The notes below the pieces were generated by a model that was given only the letters and a program-made list of their open reading frames with translations, was not told the origin of the DNA and searched no databases. This document shows positions 1 to 10,179 of a stretch of 64,000 bases of DNA, one piece after another (positions within the stretch are counted from its first letter, which is position 1; each line of letters starts with the position of its first letter). The stretch covers positions 312,165-376,164 of the forward strand of contig CACRXP010000172.1 of NCBI GenBank assembly GCA_902702965.1. Direction: 5' to 3'. This DNA comes from Spirometra erinaceieuropaei (taxonomy: Eukaryota; Platyhelminthes; Cestoda; Diphyllobothriidea; Diphyllobothriidae). Both the position numbers and the translations under genes were made by a program.

Positions 1-54
1 CTCCTCCTCTTCAGCGAAATGATGCAGTTTGGAGATTCCCCACGCCTGATAGGA
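1..54 (-). CDS. candidate exon, truncated by the window edge
   Basis: Read on the minus strand, the sequence just upstream ends in TTATTCCAG, a good 3' splice site. What follows is open to the window edge in the phase left by the neighbouring exon at 97-174. The implied peptide includes RRGESPNCII. The intron between the two exons would be 42 bp (55-96), the short size class found in flatworms. I do not recognise the protein. Seen: splice consensus and matching phase. Inferred: that the two are exons of one gene. Confidence 0.3.
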
Positions 55-96
55 CTGGAATAAGTCACTTTTCTGCATACTAAAGCCGTCACTTAC

Positions 97-174
97 ATCC
101 ATATTGAAAGTTGACGGTAGACCCGTCCACGGTCCACTTCCGCCTGCCGGAGGGAGTTTTCTAATTGCAGAACC
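97..174 (-). CDS. candidate internal exon, unknown protein
   Basis: This 78-nt stretch on the minus strand begins after a TAACAG acceptor and ends at a consensus GTAAGT donor (91-96). It holds one nucleotide, 25 codons, then two nucleotides, so phase is kept. The peptide contains LQLENSLRQAEVDRGRVYRQ, a charged, heptad-like sequence that would suit a coiled coil. No family is recognised. The polypyrimidine tract lies some 20-40 bp upstream of the acceptor, which weakens it. The open frame continues upstream to about 296, but that part looks like intron. Confidence 0.35.
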
Positions 175-1224
175 CTGTTACATACCAACACTTGGTTTGG
201 AATGAAGTAAAGCTTATCAGGAGGAAAAGGGCAGAAATCGTTGGGACGGAAGCAGTTACACGTTGAAAACTCAACAATTTCTTCAACTTCACCCATTTAA
301 AGCAGTAGTTTGCAGACTCACATAGTCGCTTAACTACCATGAAATAAGTAAGGTTAACGAATGCCTGGGAATCGACGCATACTGCGTCTCGACTGCTGCA
401 CGTACATGTAAGAAAATATTCTGCGTCATGAGCGGAACCATTTGAAGTTTGACGACAATCAACACTTTCTGCTTTAGTTAACCCGAAGTTTTTTACAGGA
501 AACCTAAAAAGAAGCCCACGGTGTTAGCACGATTTACCGGTCACATTCGAGGGAAAGAAAGAGAGAAAACAAAACCTCGGTGAGAGATAGGGACCATAGT
601 TGTGCATTGGAGAGGATCTTAGAAATGTAATTTTATTGACAGCCATCGTGAACTCCGTCAGTATCTTACGAATTGAGCCAACCGGCATATTGCCCTAACG
701 CCGGCAAACAAAGCCCTGTGCTGTCTCTTGCAGCCATACGGTAGTGTTTGCTGATTGGTCAATGGCCCCTATAATTGTCCCTTATCCTGCTGCTGTTGTT
801 GTTGTTATTGTTGTCATCTTTGACGGTACACCCCTTTGTGCGCGTTCGAAAGCCCGGTAAAATAAAAAGAGATCCCGGTTGTGGTTCAGTCTTCATCCCG
901 AATTGATTTTTTTACAAGAAACAACAAAATAGTTAATCACACACAAACGAAACTAGAAGCAACTAGGCGAGGGACAGTTCAAAAGTATGCTACTTGTAAC
1001 AGGAGAGACTAAGTCAGGAAACTAAGTTGAGTCCTGGTTAAATGTATGAACTGTTTCAGATATTTTCGAAAGTGAGGCTTAACACACAGAATGCAAGTGA
1101 CTCGGCCTGATTACAGCATGCTAACACAAAGTGTAACTTGTTCCTAATGTCCATCTGGGGTAGCTTCGGACGACTGACAGGTTTCGCCACCGAATATTCT
1201 TTTGCCAAAAAATAGTGCCACACT
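175..1224. other. no recognised gene
   Basis: AT-rich sequence with a short CTG/TTG run near 790-815. No convincing exon, RNA gene or repeat family was identified. Confidence 0.4.
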
Positions 1225-1545
1225 CAGGAGACTCGGTTCGTATATGTCCGTTCATTAATACTGCTCATAAACTAATCGCCATAGTTCGAAGTTATTGCAG
1301 AATGTTAAGGTCCTGGATAAAAATTTTCGCAACAGCGTGGAGAAATGTATAATTTACTTTACACGGAAAGGGTCAGCATGTAAGTATGAAACGTTAATTG
1401 CAAGTGCGGTTGCAGGTCGGCTTCGAAATTGTTTTGGAATTGAAAGTTTTAAAACCTAAACATACTCTTTCTTCGGATGCAAAATTTGAGGAAGATGTAA
1501 TGTGCTTGGAAATGGTTCGAACAGAAATTCAAAGGACTTTCAAGC
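1225..1545. repeat. R1 fold-back repeat, partial old copy
   Basis: This matches the centre and right arm of the R1 family: the AGCGTGGAGAAATGT centre motif near 1335, a TGCAAGTGCGGTTGCAG stretch, then the TTTTAAAACCT...TTTGAGGAAGATGTAAT arm sequence. It is diverged and lacks both ends. The 105-codon open frame at 1398-1715 runs through this repeat and the following SINE piece, so it is not a gene. Confidence 0.5.
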
Positions 1546-1566
1546 TGGTCAGCGTAGAACTGATCG

Positions 1567-1650
1567 ACTTTTCTCTTTCACTGACTCAGCCGATGACGGC
1601 TAATAAGCCGGAAATGACCAGTCCGGTCTCCAATATATTTTTTTCGGTAC
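1567..1650 (+). repeat. tRNA-derived SINE, partial
   Basis: The body motif GATGACGGCTAATAAGCC followed by GGAAATGACCAGTCCGGTCTCC matches the SINE body seen intact at 62500-62768. The tRNA-like head is absent. Confidence 0.5.
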
Positions 1651-2698
1651 CTCCCTTACTTGCATTATTACTCAGTGCCTCGATGATGGTTGGTCAGCAG
1701 AGCACATTAGAGTAAGTAACCACAGAAGCAAACGTCCTAAATGGAGGCAGCTCAAAAGGCATAGTGTTTCACATTTGGGATGTGATTATTTAATTGTGAT
1801 CCTTTAAACGGATCTACCGACCTTCCTCCGACTTACTGAGTCCTGCGTCACTACCTATGTAAATAAAGGACAGAAAAACCATGACCATACGGAACGTAAA
1901 GAAACAGACTAGTTACTCTCCGTTAAAGAAAGCACCCAGCAGAAATGCCAAGCAACCGGGTAGAGGCCAAACCACCCTCCATCGAGATGATGACTAGTAA
2001 CGTAAGCCGTCAACAAACCCGCCAAAATTTCACTAAATGGTCCCGATCATCTCAGTGCCAATCAGGTTTTTAAATTTTTAGATTTTATACACCTAAGTTT
2101 TCAGCAGTGGTGTCTCCACCGAACTCTGTCTGACATGTCGATCTTCATACGGCTTGTAGAGACATGCGTCGTCACCTACACGAGAATCAAGACAAGACGG
2201 GCAAACCCTACTCAATAACGAACCCACACAAGGGGAGCAAAGGGATCGGTAGACCGGACAACCTCCGCAAAGATTCAAACACATCTCACCGAGCTGACGA
2301 CCAACGCAGGCAGTCGCCAAATCCGCCGAAGGGCCGGGGCGAAGATAGAAGAGGGAAGCCGATTAGCTCCAGGTCATTCAGCTGCACACTCTTTTTCAAA
2401 TTCCTGTTCGATGTTGTACATTTAACACTTTGACAATGGTCAGCCGACCGACCTCCTCGAAACATCAGCAATTTATAAATTTAAGTTGGCAAACCACTTT
2501 TTCTTCTTCTTCTTCTTCTTCTTCATCTTCTTCCAAAATTTAGATTTAATTAGACCTTCCCATAACTATATTAATAAGAAATATTAAAAGGAGAACTCAT
2601 ATACAATGTTTTCATGTCTGTTTGCAAACTATAAACGACGCTAGATGGAGTTAGCAGGACGAGCTCTCGTCGTGGTATATCGGTCCAATCGGACCAAT
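1651..2698. other. no recognised gene; contains a TTC microsatellite
   Basis: A GC-richer patch at 2093-2433 is open on both strands (89 codons plus, 75 codons minus) but resembles no protein I know and shows no paired splice sites. A (TTC)n tract lies at about 2499-2534. The rest is AT-rich. Confidence 0.35.
2499..2534. repeat. (TTC)n microsatellite
   Basis: An imperfect run of TTC triplets interrupted by one ATC, directly upstream of an R1 copy. Confidence 0.85.
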
Positions 2699-3425
2699 CT
2701 ATTGAAATGCTGGCCGCAATCCTGAAATGCGTATTCGATTAGGAAGGGTCATTTAAGTTGGGTTGTAATACTGATTACCTTGCGGCATAATGTCTTAATA
2801 TTTCAGGCGCGCCACGATGTTAGCTTTTAAATTTAATTTTTCTCGGCCGCCTGCAATAACTCTACTCGGTAAAATAGCTACTTGAATGGCAAGTATTTCC
2901 TCTATTCATTTTCAATGCTTTTATATATTCAGAAATATTTTGCAGAGAACATGCACAAACATATTTTTTACTGTACTTGTTTTGCGGCAAACCTCGTCTT
3001 CTTTGAATTTTACACTCGAAGAAATAGTTTCTTGCAGTTTTAAAAAGTTTTTCTATCCATGAATAATTTTGAGCCCAGCTTACCGTTGCATTTGCGTCTA
3101 GGGTTTTCAGTTCATCAGCTGCATACTTTCCGTATAAGGAAAAGCATTCATTCCTCTAGAAAGTAACGTAGATACCATATAGGACTCATGAAATTCTGCG
3201 GCGAACGTGGACCGAGTTGCATACTTTACGGGAAGCATTATTAAACAGATACCATGCTCTTTGAGTGGACACTGCGCGGCCTTAAAATCTCATAGTTGAA
3301 AACATTTTAAAACCGAAAGAAACTCTTTGAGTGTGAAATTCAAAGGAGGCGTGATTTGCTACCAAACAAGAGTATTTTTATGCCTGTTTTCTGCAAAATA
3401 TTTTTGAATTTATGAGATCCCAAAA
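2699..3425. repeat. R1 fold-back repeat, right end missing
   Basis: The left arm starts at TGAAATGCTGGCCGCAATCC and continues through TTACCTTGCGGCATAATG, the centre and part of the right arm (TTTGAGTGTGAAATTCAAAGG). It is diverged from the better copies at 27604-28595 and 29203-30197. The terminal CAGTAGG and the last third of the right arm are not found. Confidence 0.6.
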
Positions 3426-4133
3426 CCGGCGGAAATTCTGTTCACTTTACACTTTCTGTAGCTTCCGGGTGGTCGAAACCACCCTTGGTCCTGCTCACAT
3501 GGTCCTATTGACATTTGCAACTTCTCGACACATAACCAGCAGGCCCTGGATGTTTGAGAGTAGGTGGGAAAGCGATATGAATGTTACGAAAAGCGTTCTG
3601 ACAAAAATAACGTAAAGTACGAGACTGCCCTGCAATCCAGGTATCAGGCTGTGAGTCGAAGCTCTTGTCAGTTCCCACGCGTATCTGCACACTCGCTGCA
3701 ACTCTCCGTTCGCTTCGTGTTCCCATGGGGAGCATACACAAGTGCAGGGGCACTTAAGTGGACTCTGCAGGGGGCAACTGTATGGACAAACAGATCGTGT
3801 GTATGGGAGTATCTAATTACTCGCATAAAAGGCGACCGCGGCTGTGATGGCTCAAGAAAAAGAGCATCCGGAGGGAATTTAAGAGTTAATGGTCCGAAAG
3901 GATATCCGAAACCGAGTCTGCCCGTGTAATATCGTCAGACAGCCCAGGCCGGGGCCTCGTAGATAAAGTCACGCTGACTTAAAATCAAATATTCTAACCT
4001 TCTTCAGGGGGTTATGTCTCGGTATAAAACACACGACCGAATCATTGGCATGTAACACTGGCAGACTGTGCAGATTGCTCACAAATGGGGCCAAACTGAT
4101 GAGTCAGCAGTGCCACCGAATCGAGCTGTCGGT
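3426..4133. other. no recognised gene; long open frame of unknown meaning
   Basis: A 121-codon plus-strand frame (3564-3929) lies in a GC-richer patch, with two minus-strand open frames overlapping it. I see no domain, signal peptide or convincing splice pair. It may be chance or part of an unrecognised element. Confidence 0.3.
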
Positions 4134-4352
4134 CGGATCCTATTTCGCAGCCGAACTTGCAGTAGACAAGTCCCAGTTGCCTGTCATGCGGGACCAGTTG
4201 CAATAGGGGGTTTAACCCTAACCCCAACTCCCAACGCCTAACGCCTAACTCTAACCTCTAACACCTAGCCCTAAGCCCCGACCCCAACTCCTAATCCCTG
4301 ACCCCCAACCCCTAAGCCTAACCCTTAACCCCAATTCCTAACCCCTAAGCCC
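4134..4352. repeat. degenerate telomere-like (CCCTAA) array with shared flank
   Basis: CCCTAA-type hexamers, many mutated (AACCCTAACCCCAACTCC and similar), run from about 4207 to 4352. The left flank, GATCCTATTTCGCAGCCG followed by GCGGGACCAGTTGCAATAGG, matches the reverse complement of the right flank of the array at 18168-18556. The flank and the array therefore form one mobile or duplicated unit. I see no inverted partner on the right, so this copy may be truncated. Confidence 0.75.
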
Positions 4353-4529
4353 ACAGAGTTCCCTATAATTCGTTCTGTGTGGGACGCAAGTCGGGTGTTG
4401 ACCCATACGGAAACAGGCTCCGGCATATCTATATTTCTGAGCTGACGAGCACCTGATAAGAAGGAAGTGCGATCGTTTGAATAAGAGCCGTATTCTGCCG
4501 ACTCTCGGCGTTCCTTTTCAGGCCATCCA

Positions 4530-4790
4530 TCATGTCGTGGGTGGCAAAACATACAGCGGCAGTGAGGAGGAATTATGGCAAACCAAAGGTCGAACTTCAT
4601 TTGGCCGGACCCGGTCACACCGTAAAGTTTGGCGAGAGACGACAACCACGTGATCTTCGACCTGTTTCAGTCGGGGTCCTCCGTCCCCTGCCTAGTAACA
4701 AGCGCAGTGACCATTCCTTCCGCCCTGTTTACTACCAAAACCGTCTGGGCCTGGCAATAAGCGGCGTGGAGAGCGCACATCCAAACATCT
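4530..4790 (+). pseudogene. Penelope-like GIY-YIG endonuclease C-terminal fragment
   Basis: Translation gives HTAAVRRNYGKPKVELHLAG followed by a GPGHTVKF-type motif. This matches the segment after the GIY-YIG core in flatworm-type PLEs (EHxAAVRRN ... GHxFxF). A frameshift near 4640 then leads to a DNHVIFDLFQSG-like stretch matching the next block of the same domain. The YIG core and any reverse transcriptase are missing. It lies between two telomere-like arrays (4134-4352 and 5917-6344) and is probably part of the same decayed element as 5460-5690. Confidence 0.6.
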
Positions 4791-5459
4791 CTTTCAGCGC
4801 CGGTATCAGCAAGCCTGGTGCCTACATTGGGCCTTGCGTGAGACACGCTGTGTCGACGTGGGAGCTAGATTAGGACATAGTACGCGTTAACTGGGTTGCA
4901 CAGTGTCCGAGCATTCCATAACAACTGACACACGTTCGAAGTACGTTGGTACGCCGAGGTGCAGACTCACACCGCGCCATCTGCTTACGTCCAATCCCAA
5001 CATCAGATAGCTGACCTGGTCGGACAGCGGACCGGTGCATGGAAGAGGGGAAGAATAATTAGGTCGACTCTGGAGACTCCCTCCTCACGGCATTTCGGCA
5101 CATCCCCCTCTACAAAAAATCTGACGCGCTGCAGTCCTGGCTTGGATAACTCGGTCCCCTCTCTCAGGACAGAGAGTCAGGATGCAACGACTCCTTCTTA
5201 ATGGGACCTTAATAGAATTCACACTAAGAGAATATTCCAGCTGATCACTCTTGTTTCTGTAAAAGCCTGGTCAATCCTACACCTGCCAGGGGTGTGTGTG
5301 TGCGTGTGTGACATGCGTGGACAAGCTGCTTAACGTTGTCAGCCACTATGTCCGATCTCGCCTTCCTCATCCTGACTCTGTCTTCTCACCGGACACAGAG
5401 GAGGAGCGAGTGCGACAGGTCATCATTGTTCGCGAAGGTCAAAATGAAACAGCAAGCCG
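4791..5459 (+). other. GC-rich sequence between two endonuclease fragments
   Basis: There is no recognised gene. An 80-codon open frame at 4959-5201 could be the downstream or linker part of a PLE, because it lies between two same-strand endonuclease fragments, but no motif supports this. A short GT-rich run lies at about 5288-5311. Confidence 0.3.
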
Positions 5460-5690
5460 AAAAGCCAAGTAATTATCACGCCAGAAATCAACTCGGGTGT
5501 ACACGTTCGAGGGGACCCGACCACACCTTCAGGTTTGACGATGCCGAAGTTCTCGCAAGAGTGGACAACCATGTGAGGTGCGTGCTGTTTGCGACATTGT
5601 TCTCCGGTCCGCAGTCATTTAACAGACGCAATGACCTCCTGCCCCCGATTTTCTGCACTGAGACTTTGGCTGCACAAAGTACCCACGCCG
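5460..5690 (+). pseudogene. Penelope-like endonuclease C-terminal fragment
   Basis: The open plus-strand frame contains GPDHTFRFDDAEVLARVDNH and then LFSGPQSFNRRNDL. These match the GHTFKFDxAEILARxDNRV and SGPQSINRxNDLP blocks that close the endonuclease region of flatworm PLEs. No GIY-YIG core or RT is next to it. The frame runs on to 5731 in non-homologous sequence. Confidence 0.6.
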
Positions 5691-5916
5691 CGTGGGGGAG
5701 GGAAAGCACGGGCGGCCAACGGTTCCAGTAATCGCCACACCAAGAATCGGCAATCGTGATGAAATCACAGTCATTAATCACTCGGGTGCAGCCTAACAAC
5801 CCATTATCGTATGAAACAAGAGCCCCGGTGATGAAGTCAAGACCTGCAGGTTATGGTAAGCATGTGATGGCGTAGCAACTGTGCCCTATAAATACTCCAC
5901 TCCTAGTACGTCCGTC

Positions 5917-6344
5917 GGCTAGATCGCAGTTGGTAGCCAAGCTCCGTATTACTGGTGACTGGGGGGTTTGTTTACTGGGGCTATTTTGTGGGACTCCATA
6001 ATTACATCTGCCCCATTTGGCTTCCGTTTTACGTTTGAGGTTAGGATAAGGATACCGGTTAATGGTTTCCGATTTTCGGGTTACGGTTATGCCTTTAGGC
6101 TTAAGTTTTCAGGTCACGGTTAGGGTTTAAGCGTACGATTAGGTTTCAGTATTAGGGTTAGATTTTGCAGTTACGGTTATGCTTAAGGGCTACGGTTCCA
6201 TTTACGACTTCGGTTAAGGTTAGGGTTGCCGTTAGGTTTGACGGTTTACGTTTAAGGTTGAGGTTAGGGTTAGGATTACGGTTAGGATAAGGATCAAGGC
6301 CGCCGTCCGTTTCCACATTCCTGGCTACCAACTGCTATCTAGCC
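5917..6344. repeat. telomere-like array bracketed by inverted repeats
   Basis: The left arm GGCTAGATCGCAGTTGGTAG (5917-5936, followed by CCAA) is mirrored on the right at 6321-6344 (reading CTGGCTACCAACTGCTATCT then AGCC), with about two mismatches over 24 bp. Between the arms, from about 6040 to 6300, are degenerate TTAGGG-type repeats (GGTTAGGGTTAGGATTACGG and similar). Inverted flanks with a telomere-like core recur at 18168-18556 and 58917-59268. Confidence 0.75.
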
Positions 6345-6353
6345 CGTCCGTCA

Positions 6354-6823
6354 ACCTTACCTGCGGCTAAATCCGATAATGGGTTTAAGTGAGAATCCAA
6401 AACCACAGGCCAATAAACCTCTTGATCCAGCGATTGATTCTTCTTCCTCGCATGCGACCGTCAATTCATGTTCCGTGCCATTTTGTTCAGAGTCCGTTTG
6501 AGTAATGGACATATCGCCCCCCATCTCAAGCTTAGACTTAAACCGTAGTACTGAACTGTTGGAAGGGGGGAGGTGACGACAGTGGCCTGATTGATGTATG
6601 ATACCGTCGCTTGCCCATCTTTGTATGAATGTCTATTATACTTACCGCGACAGAGACTGGTAAGCGGGATGGGCGAGGCAGTGCTGAATTCTGGGAATCC
6701 TTATTGTATGATCCCAAATAAAATTATCTCAAATCCCCACTTCTAAAAAGACAAACGGTTCGGCACGTGCTTGCGCAAATAATTACTATTTGCACCAGTT
6801 TCTGGAAGAGTAAGTTATCACTC
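6354..6823. other. no recognised gene
   Basis: Nothing supportable was seen on either strand. Confidence 0.4.
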
Positions 6824-6891
6824 TTTCTTCTTCTTCTTCTTCTACTTCTTCTTCTTCTTCTACTTCTTCTTCTTCTTCTTCTTCTTCTTTT
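6824..6891. repeat. (TTC)n microsatellite
   Basis: About 68 bp of TTC triplets with two TAC interruptions. The Glu-rich minus-strand frame across it is a by-product of the repeat, not a protein. Confidence 0.9.
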
Positions 6892-7396
6892 TGTGTGCCC
6901 TCAGCTAAATTACTGAAGTAGGGTTGGGTAGACCACCCAAATGTTAGCTGATCTTTCCTTTGGACAACGAACCTGAACATATGGTATTCAGCAATAGTCT
7001 TTTTTTACAAATAGCAAGGTAATGCAGCGTTTCAGTTAGCGAGAATCGCCATACAACAAAGCATAAGTATCACATAGATCTCGGTGAGGTTCGTCATCAG
7101 ATTGATTGGTATTCTTTCATCCGAGTAGTGCTGAGGATTTGACCTTCCTAGAGAGTCCAATAACTGGTCAGCGTGCTATCCAAATGGCTTCTACCTGTCC
7201 CAACCAAGCTCTGTATCAGAAGAGGATGAGCATTTGACTCCTTCACATCGACTTGCTCAAAAGTGGTGATTCCCTGGACGACTTCAGTCGGATTCTCGTG
7301 TTCCGGCTCACGTCAGGAGCGATGAATGCGAACAGCCAGCCAAGTTTGCATTGAAAGAAATCAATTTTAAATTTTATCGCGAGTGTAGTTTAGTAA
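6892..7396. other. no recognised gene
   Basis: No repeat family or exon was identified. It is presumably flank or decayed upstream sequence of the PLE endonuclease fragment at 7397-7700. Confidence 0.35.
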
Positions 7397-7700
7397 ATCC
7401 TGTGCCATAACTGTCTTAGCCATTATACTGGCCAAACAGGGCTGCGTCCCAGCTCGCGAATAGTCCAGCACAAACGAGCAGTCCGCAGAGACGACTCACT
7501 AACTCAAGTCGCCAGTCACACGCTGGAGGAAGACCATGGGTTCGACTTCGCCAGCACGTGAATAGGAGCGCGGGGCGAGAACTGTTGGGGACATGGTTAT
7601 CAGGCACTTACTCCATCAATAGGCACACTGGTTTACCCCCGTGTTGCCACGCTTCGCGCAAACGCAACCGGGTGGTCCGGCTCACATCGCTGACAAGGCG
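7397..7700 (+). pseudogene. Penelope-like GIY-YIG endonuclease fragment
   Basis: The frame from 7397 reads ILCHNCLSHYTGQTG and continues with RIVQHKRAVRRDD and VASHTLEEDHGFDFAS. This is the cysteine-containing GIY-YIG core with the YTG half of the motif, followed by the arginine helix and the xVAxHTxExGHxFDF block of flatworm PLEs. A TGA at about 7556 and a frameshift end this frame. The next block continues in another frame from 7558 (GRELLGTWLSGTYSINRH, then GLPPCCHA). The GIY half is lost upstream of a frameshift near 7390. No RT lies upstream, so this is an isolated 3' piece of an element. Confidence 0.75.
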
Positions 7701-8395
7701 AAACGCCACCACCACACTGTGCGACCATTTTGAGTCAGGCGGCGCGAACCAGACCTATCCACGGATGCAACCCCTTCCTTCACCCTCACGGTAGGACTGT
7801 ATAATTGCTCGCACGTAGTTGTATTCCAACAAGTTCGGGCGCTGAACTTCCGTTCGAGTTCAAAAGCTCAGGCCAATAAAGCTACCATCCCAGTTATCGC
7901 ACCTTTATCTTCTTTTCAACCAGAGCCTGTGGTGCGCATATCCTTTTCCATTCAGAAAATTTATGTTTCGGTGGCAATTTTGGTTGCTGGCGGAACTAAC
8001 GGAGCAATTTTTGGGTAGTTCGCGGTGGTGTATAAGTGGGACAGGACGATAAACATCCGGTGATCTGGTTTTGTCCCTTGCCATTCCCACATATGACGGT
8101 GGCTCAACTCACTGGCTTAAATTTATTCCCTACAAAAAGCCTTCGACTGTGTTATGACGACGATATTCCTGCAGTGAGAGCTACCGTTTATTGATAAAAA
8201 AAGTTTCATATTTTTAGTCCTTTTAAAATCGTTTAAGTCCCGCTAACTGCCTAACGTAGAAAGCATGACCAAAGGATATCAACTGTTCGCATTTTTGGGT
8301 ACATGCTCTGGAGCAACCAGTTCTCACAGTCGTTTCATTGTACATTTTGCTTTCCCGCAATCTAGTGTTAAGTTATTTGCTGCCGAAGGAATATC
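7701..8395. other. no recognised gene
   Basis: The open frame entering from 7558 runs to 7794 without further homology. The rest is AT-rich. Confidence 0.35.
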
Positions 8396-8460
8396 GACAA
8401 GGGCAAGGGAGATCTGGGGGACCATTTCTGGTCTTATAGCCTTCGTCAATGAACTATGCT
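8396..8460 (-). repeat. tRNA-derived SINE, partial
   Basis: GACAAGGGCAAGGGAGATC followed by CCATTTCTGGTCTTATAGCC and TTCGTCAATG is the SINE body in minus orientation (compare 13251-13400). The tRNA-like head is not recognisable. Confidence 0.5.
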
Positions 8461-8578
8461 CACATCTCGGGGAGATACGTGTTTTGACGTCGGAGTATTC
8501 GCCTCAACTTTCAACTACAAACAGAGTCGTGTTCGATGACTCTTCTGTCCGGACCGGGTATTGAGGTAAGGCGGTTCA

Positions 8579-8768
8579 ATGACGGTAGACAAGTCAGAGA
8601 GGGACATCCACATCTCCCGTCATCTTGTTCGTATTTGTTCTGTATTATTACTGTTGGCTATGCGCCTATCTCCAATGGCTGTACATTCATTTCCAAGAGT
8701 TAACGTCACGAGTATATTCTCTGAACTCACCACAACTCTCAACGACCCCTCACACGAGTCATCTAAAG
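8579..8768 (+). CDS. candidate first exon with signal-peptide-like start
   Basis: A plus-strand frame from an ATG at 8579 has a hydrophobic core (ICSVLLLLAMRLSPMAVHS) resembling a secretory signal peptide. It reaches a usable donor, AAAG|GTATTT, at 8768/8769. A terminal-exon candidate lies 90 bp downstream (8858-9062), but the phases of the donor and that acceptor do not match, so the pairing fails as read. No family is recognised. Confidence 0.18.
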
Positions 8769-8857
8769 GTATTTATGGTGTTGGTGCCATTTGAGTTGTG
8801 AATGCCGGTGCGCTAACACTCCGCTCGGCCTTTGATTCCGTCTGCTCATCTGGACAG

Positions 8858-9062
8858 ATACCAGAAACTCGTAATTTTCAGCATCGAACTCGTTCTCGGC
8901 GGCCGATTAGTATGCAAAACGCAATTGCTAATGAATGAACAATATTTGTTGCTGGACAAGGATGAAAATGGTTGTTTCTCCTATGATCCGACATCTGAAA
9001 GCATGTACAACGGAGTAGTTTCGGATTGCCCACCAGGAAGTCTTGTTCCCAATAAGAAATAA
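8858..9062 (+). CDS. candidate terminal exon
   Basis: It follows a CATCTGGACAG acceptor. The frame encodes a Cys-containing acidic stretch (LLLDKDENGCFSYDPTSES, then DCPPGSLVPNKK) and stops at a TAA (9060-9062) that overlaps an AATAAA polyadenylation signal (9058-9063). The amino-acid composition looks protein-like, but no domain is recognised and no compatible upstream exon was found. Confidence 0.22.
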
Positions 9063-9235
9063 AGGAAAAAGTGATTCCTGTTGAATTCTCACCTTTTCTA
9101 GAATGCACTATCCTGCTTGGCAGATGAAATATTCCGCGGTAAGCTAGCATGCTGTTAGCGTGAGCCCTACACTACGTGGGCATTCGCAGAACAACTCGTA
9201 TTTCCCATCCTTTTCTGTGCAAATTTACGGATGTG

Positions 9236-9258
9236 CAGCAGCAGCAGCAGCAGCAGCA
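9236..9258. repeat. (CAG)n microsatellite
   Basis: Seven and a half uninterrupted CAG units followed by ACC AAAAGCAGCAG. Confidence 0.9.
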
Positions 9259-10179
9259 CCAAAAGCAGCAGAAAACTGAAATCGACTCGGTATTCGGGCC
9301 GTACTGATGGGCGCTACTTTCACATGGCGAAATTCAGCACTTCGGCGGCCCTTATTTTGCTAATTTCAGTATGATGGTTAAATTCCAGGTAAAGCTAGGA
9401 GAGCGCTTGGATTACCGCATGGCCAGCGGCCCTGTGCGTGCAAACTTTTTGCACGTGGATACAGCCTCCAAATCCTGCGTCGTTTTAAATAAAGAAGCAC
9501 CAGTGACTTTTGCCCTCCGCAGTTTCTGTAAGGTGCGGAAATGTCGGCTGTGTGCGTGCCAAGTAACCTCAACATCACAGCCAGAGGCTGCGTGATCTCA
9601 AGCATGTCCCCCCCGCAAGACAGGATACATGGTGGTTTTTGTTGTTAACTAACTTCGAAGTCTCTGGCATGCGTGCACTCTTACATATTTTCGGCAAGCG
9701 CCTGTGTTTCCCGGGGTGTACTTTAAACACCAAAATACGACAGGTGTGTTTGCTGCACCCTGTCAACGCGGTTTAACGCCTTCCTCTCTGAAGGGAGCGC
9801 CTGGTATTTTACGTAATCTGATTGAAGTAAAGCTCTCGCGATCCATCCATGAAAGGCCCACCCGTCGGTTAATTTAATTCACTATGATAACCGAGATGAA
9901 TATCAAATGCTGTAACAATACAAAGCCAGTTTTCTCTGTTCTTTTACTTTTTCAAATATCTTCGTGAGATTATTTTTCTCCATCAGCGCATCTGAGGGAG
10001 TCTACGCGCAGTATGGAATATGTCATGGGGTGATGATTTTTTAAATATAAGGCACGTCTTCATTAAACTGGCAGATGAATGCTTCCTTTTATCCAGCAGT
10101 TCTGCTGAAATAATGTCTGCTCATGGATATATGTATGCATAGAGCCCTATCATATGTTCTCAAACATCTGAACCTGCTG
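9259..10179. other. no recognised gene
   Basis: Short overlapping open frames near 9371-9605 on both strands carry no recognisable domain. Nothing else is supportable. Confidence 0.35.

Noticed and set aside
2093..2433. Gag-like or zinc-finger coding region
   Set aside because: The cysteines in the minus frame do not follow a CCHC or C2H2 spacing, and the overlapping plus frame is equally open.
4207..4352. True chromosome end
   Set aside because: The hexamers are highly degenerate and the sequence continues on both sides, so this is interstitial.
6786..6980. Glu-rich minus-strand frame
   Set aside because: Produced by translating the (TTC)n microsatellite.
8579..9062. Complete two-exon secreted protein gene
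   Set aside because: The donor at 8768 and the acceptor at 8857 are out of phase, and alternative sites tried gave stops, so only low-confidence separate exons are listed.
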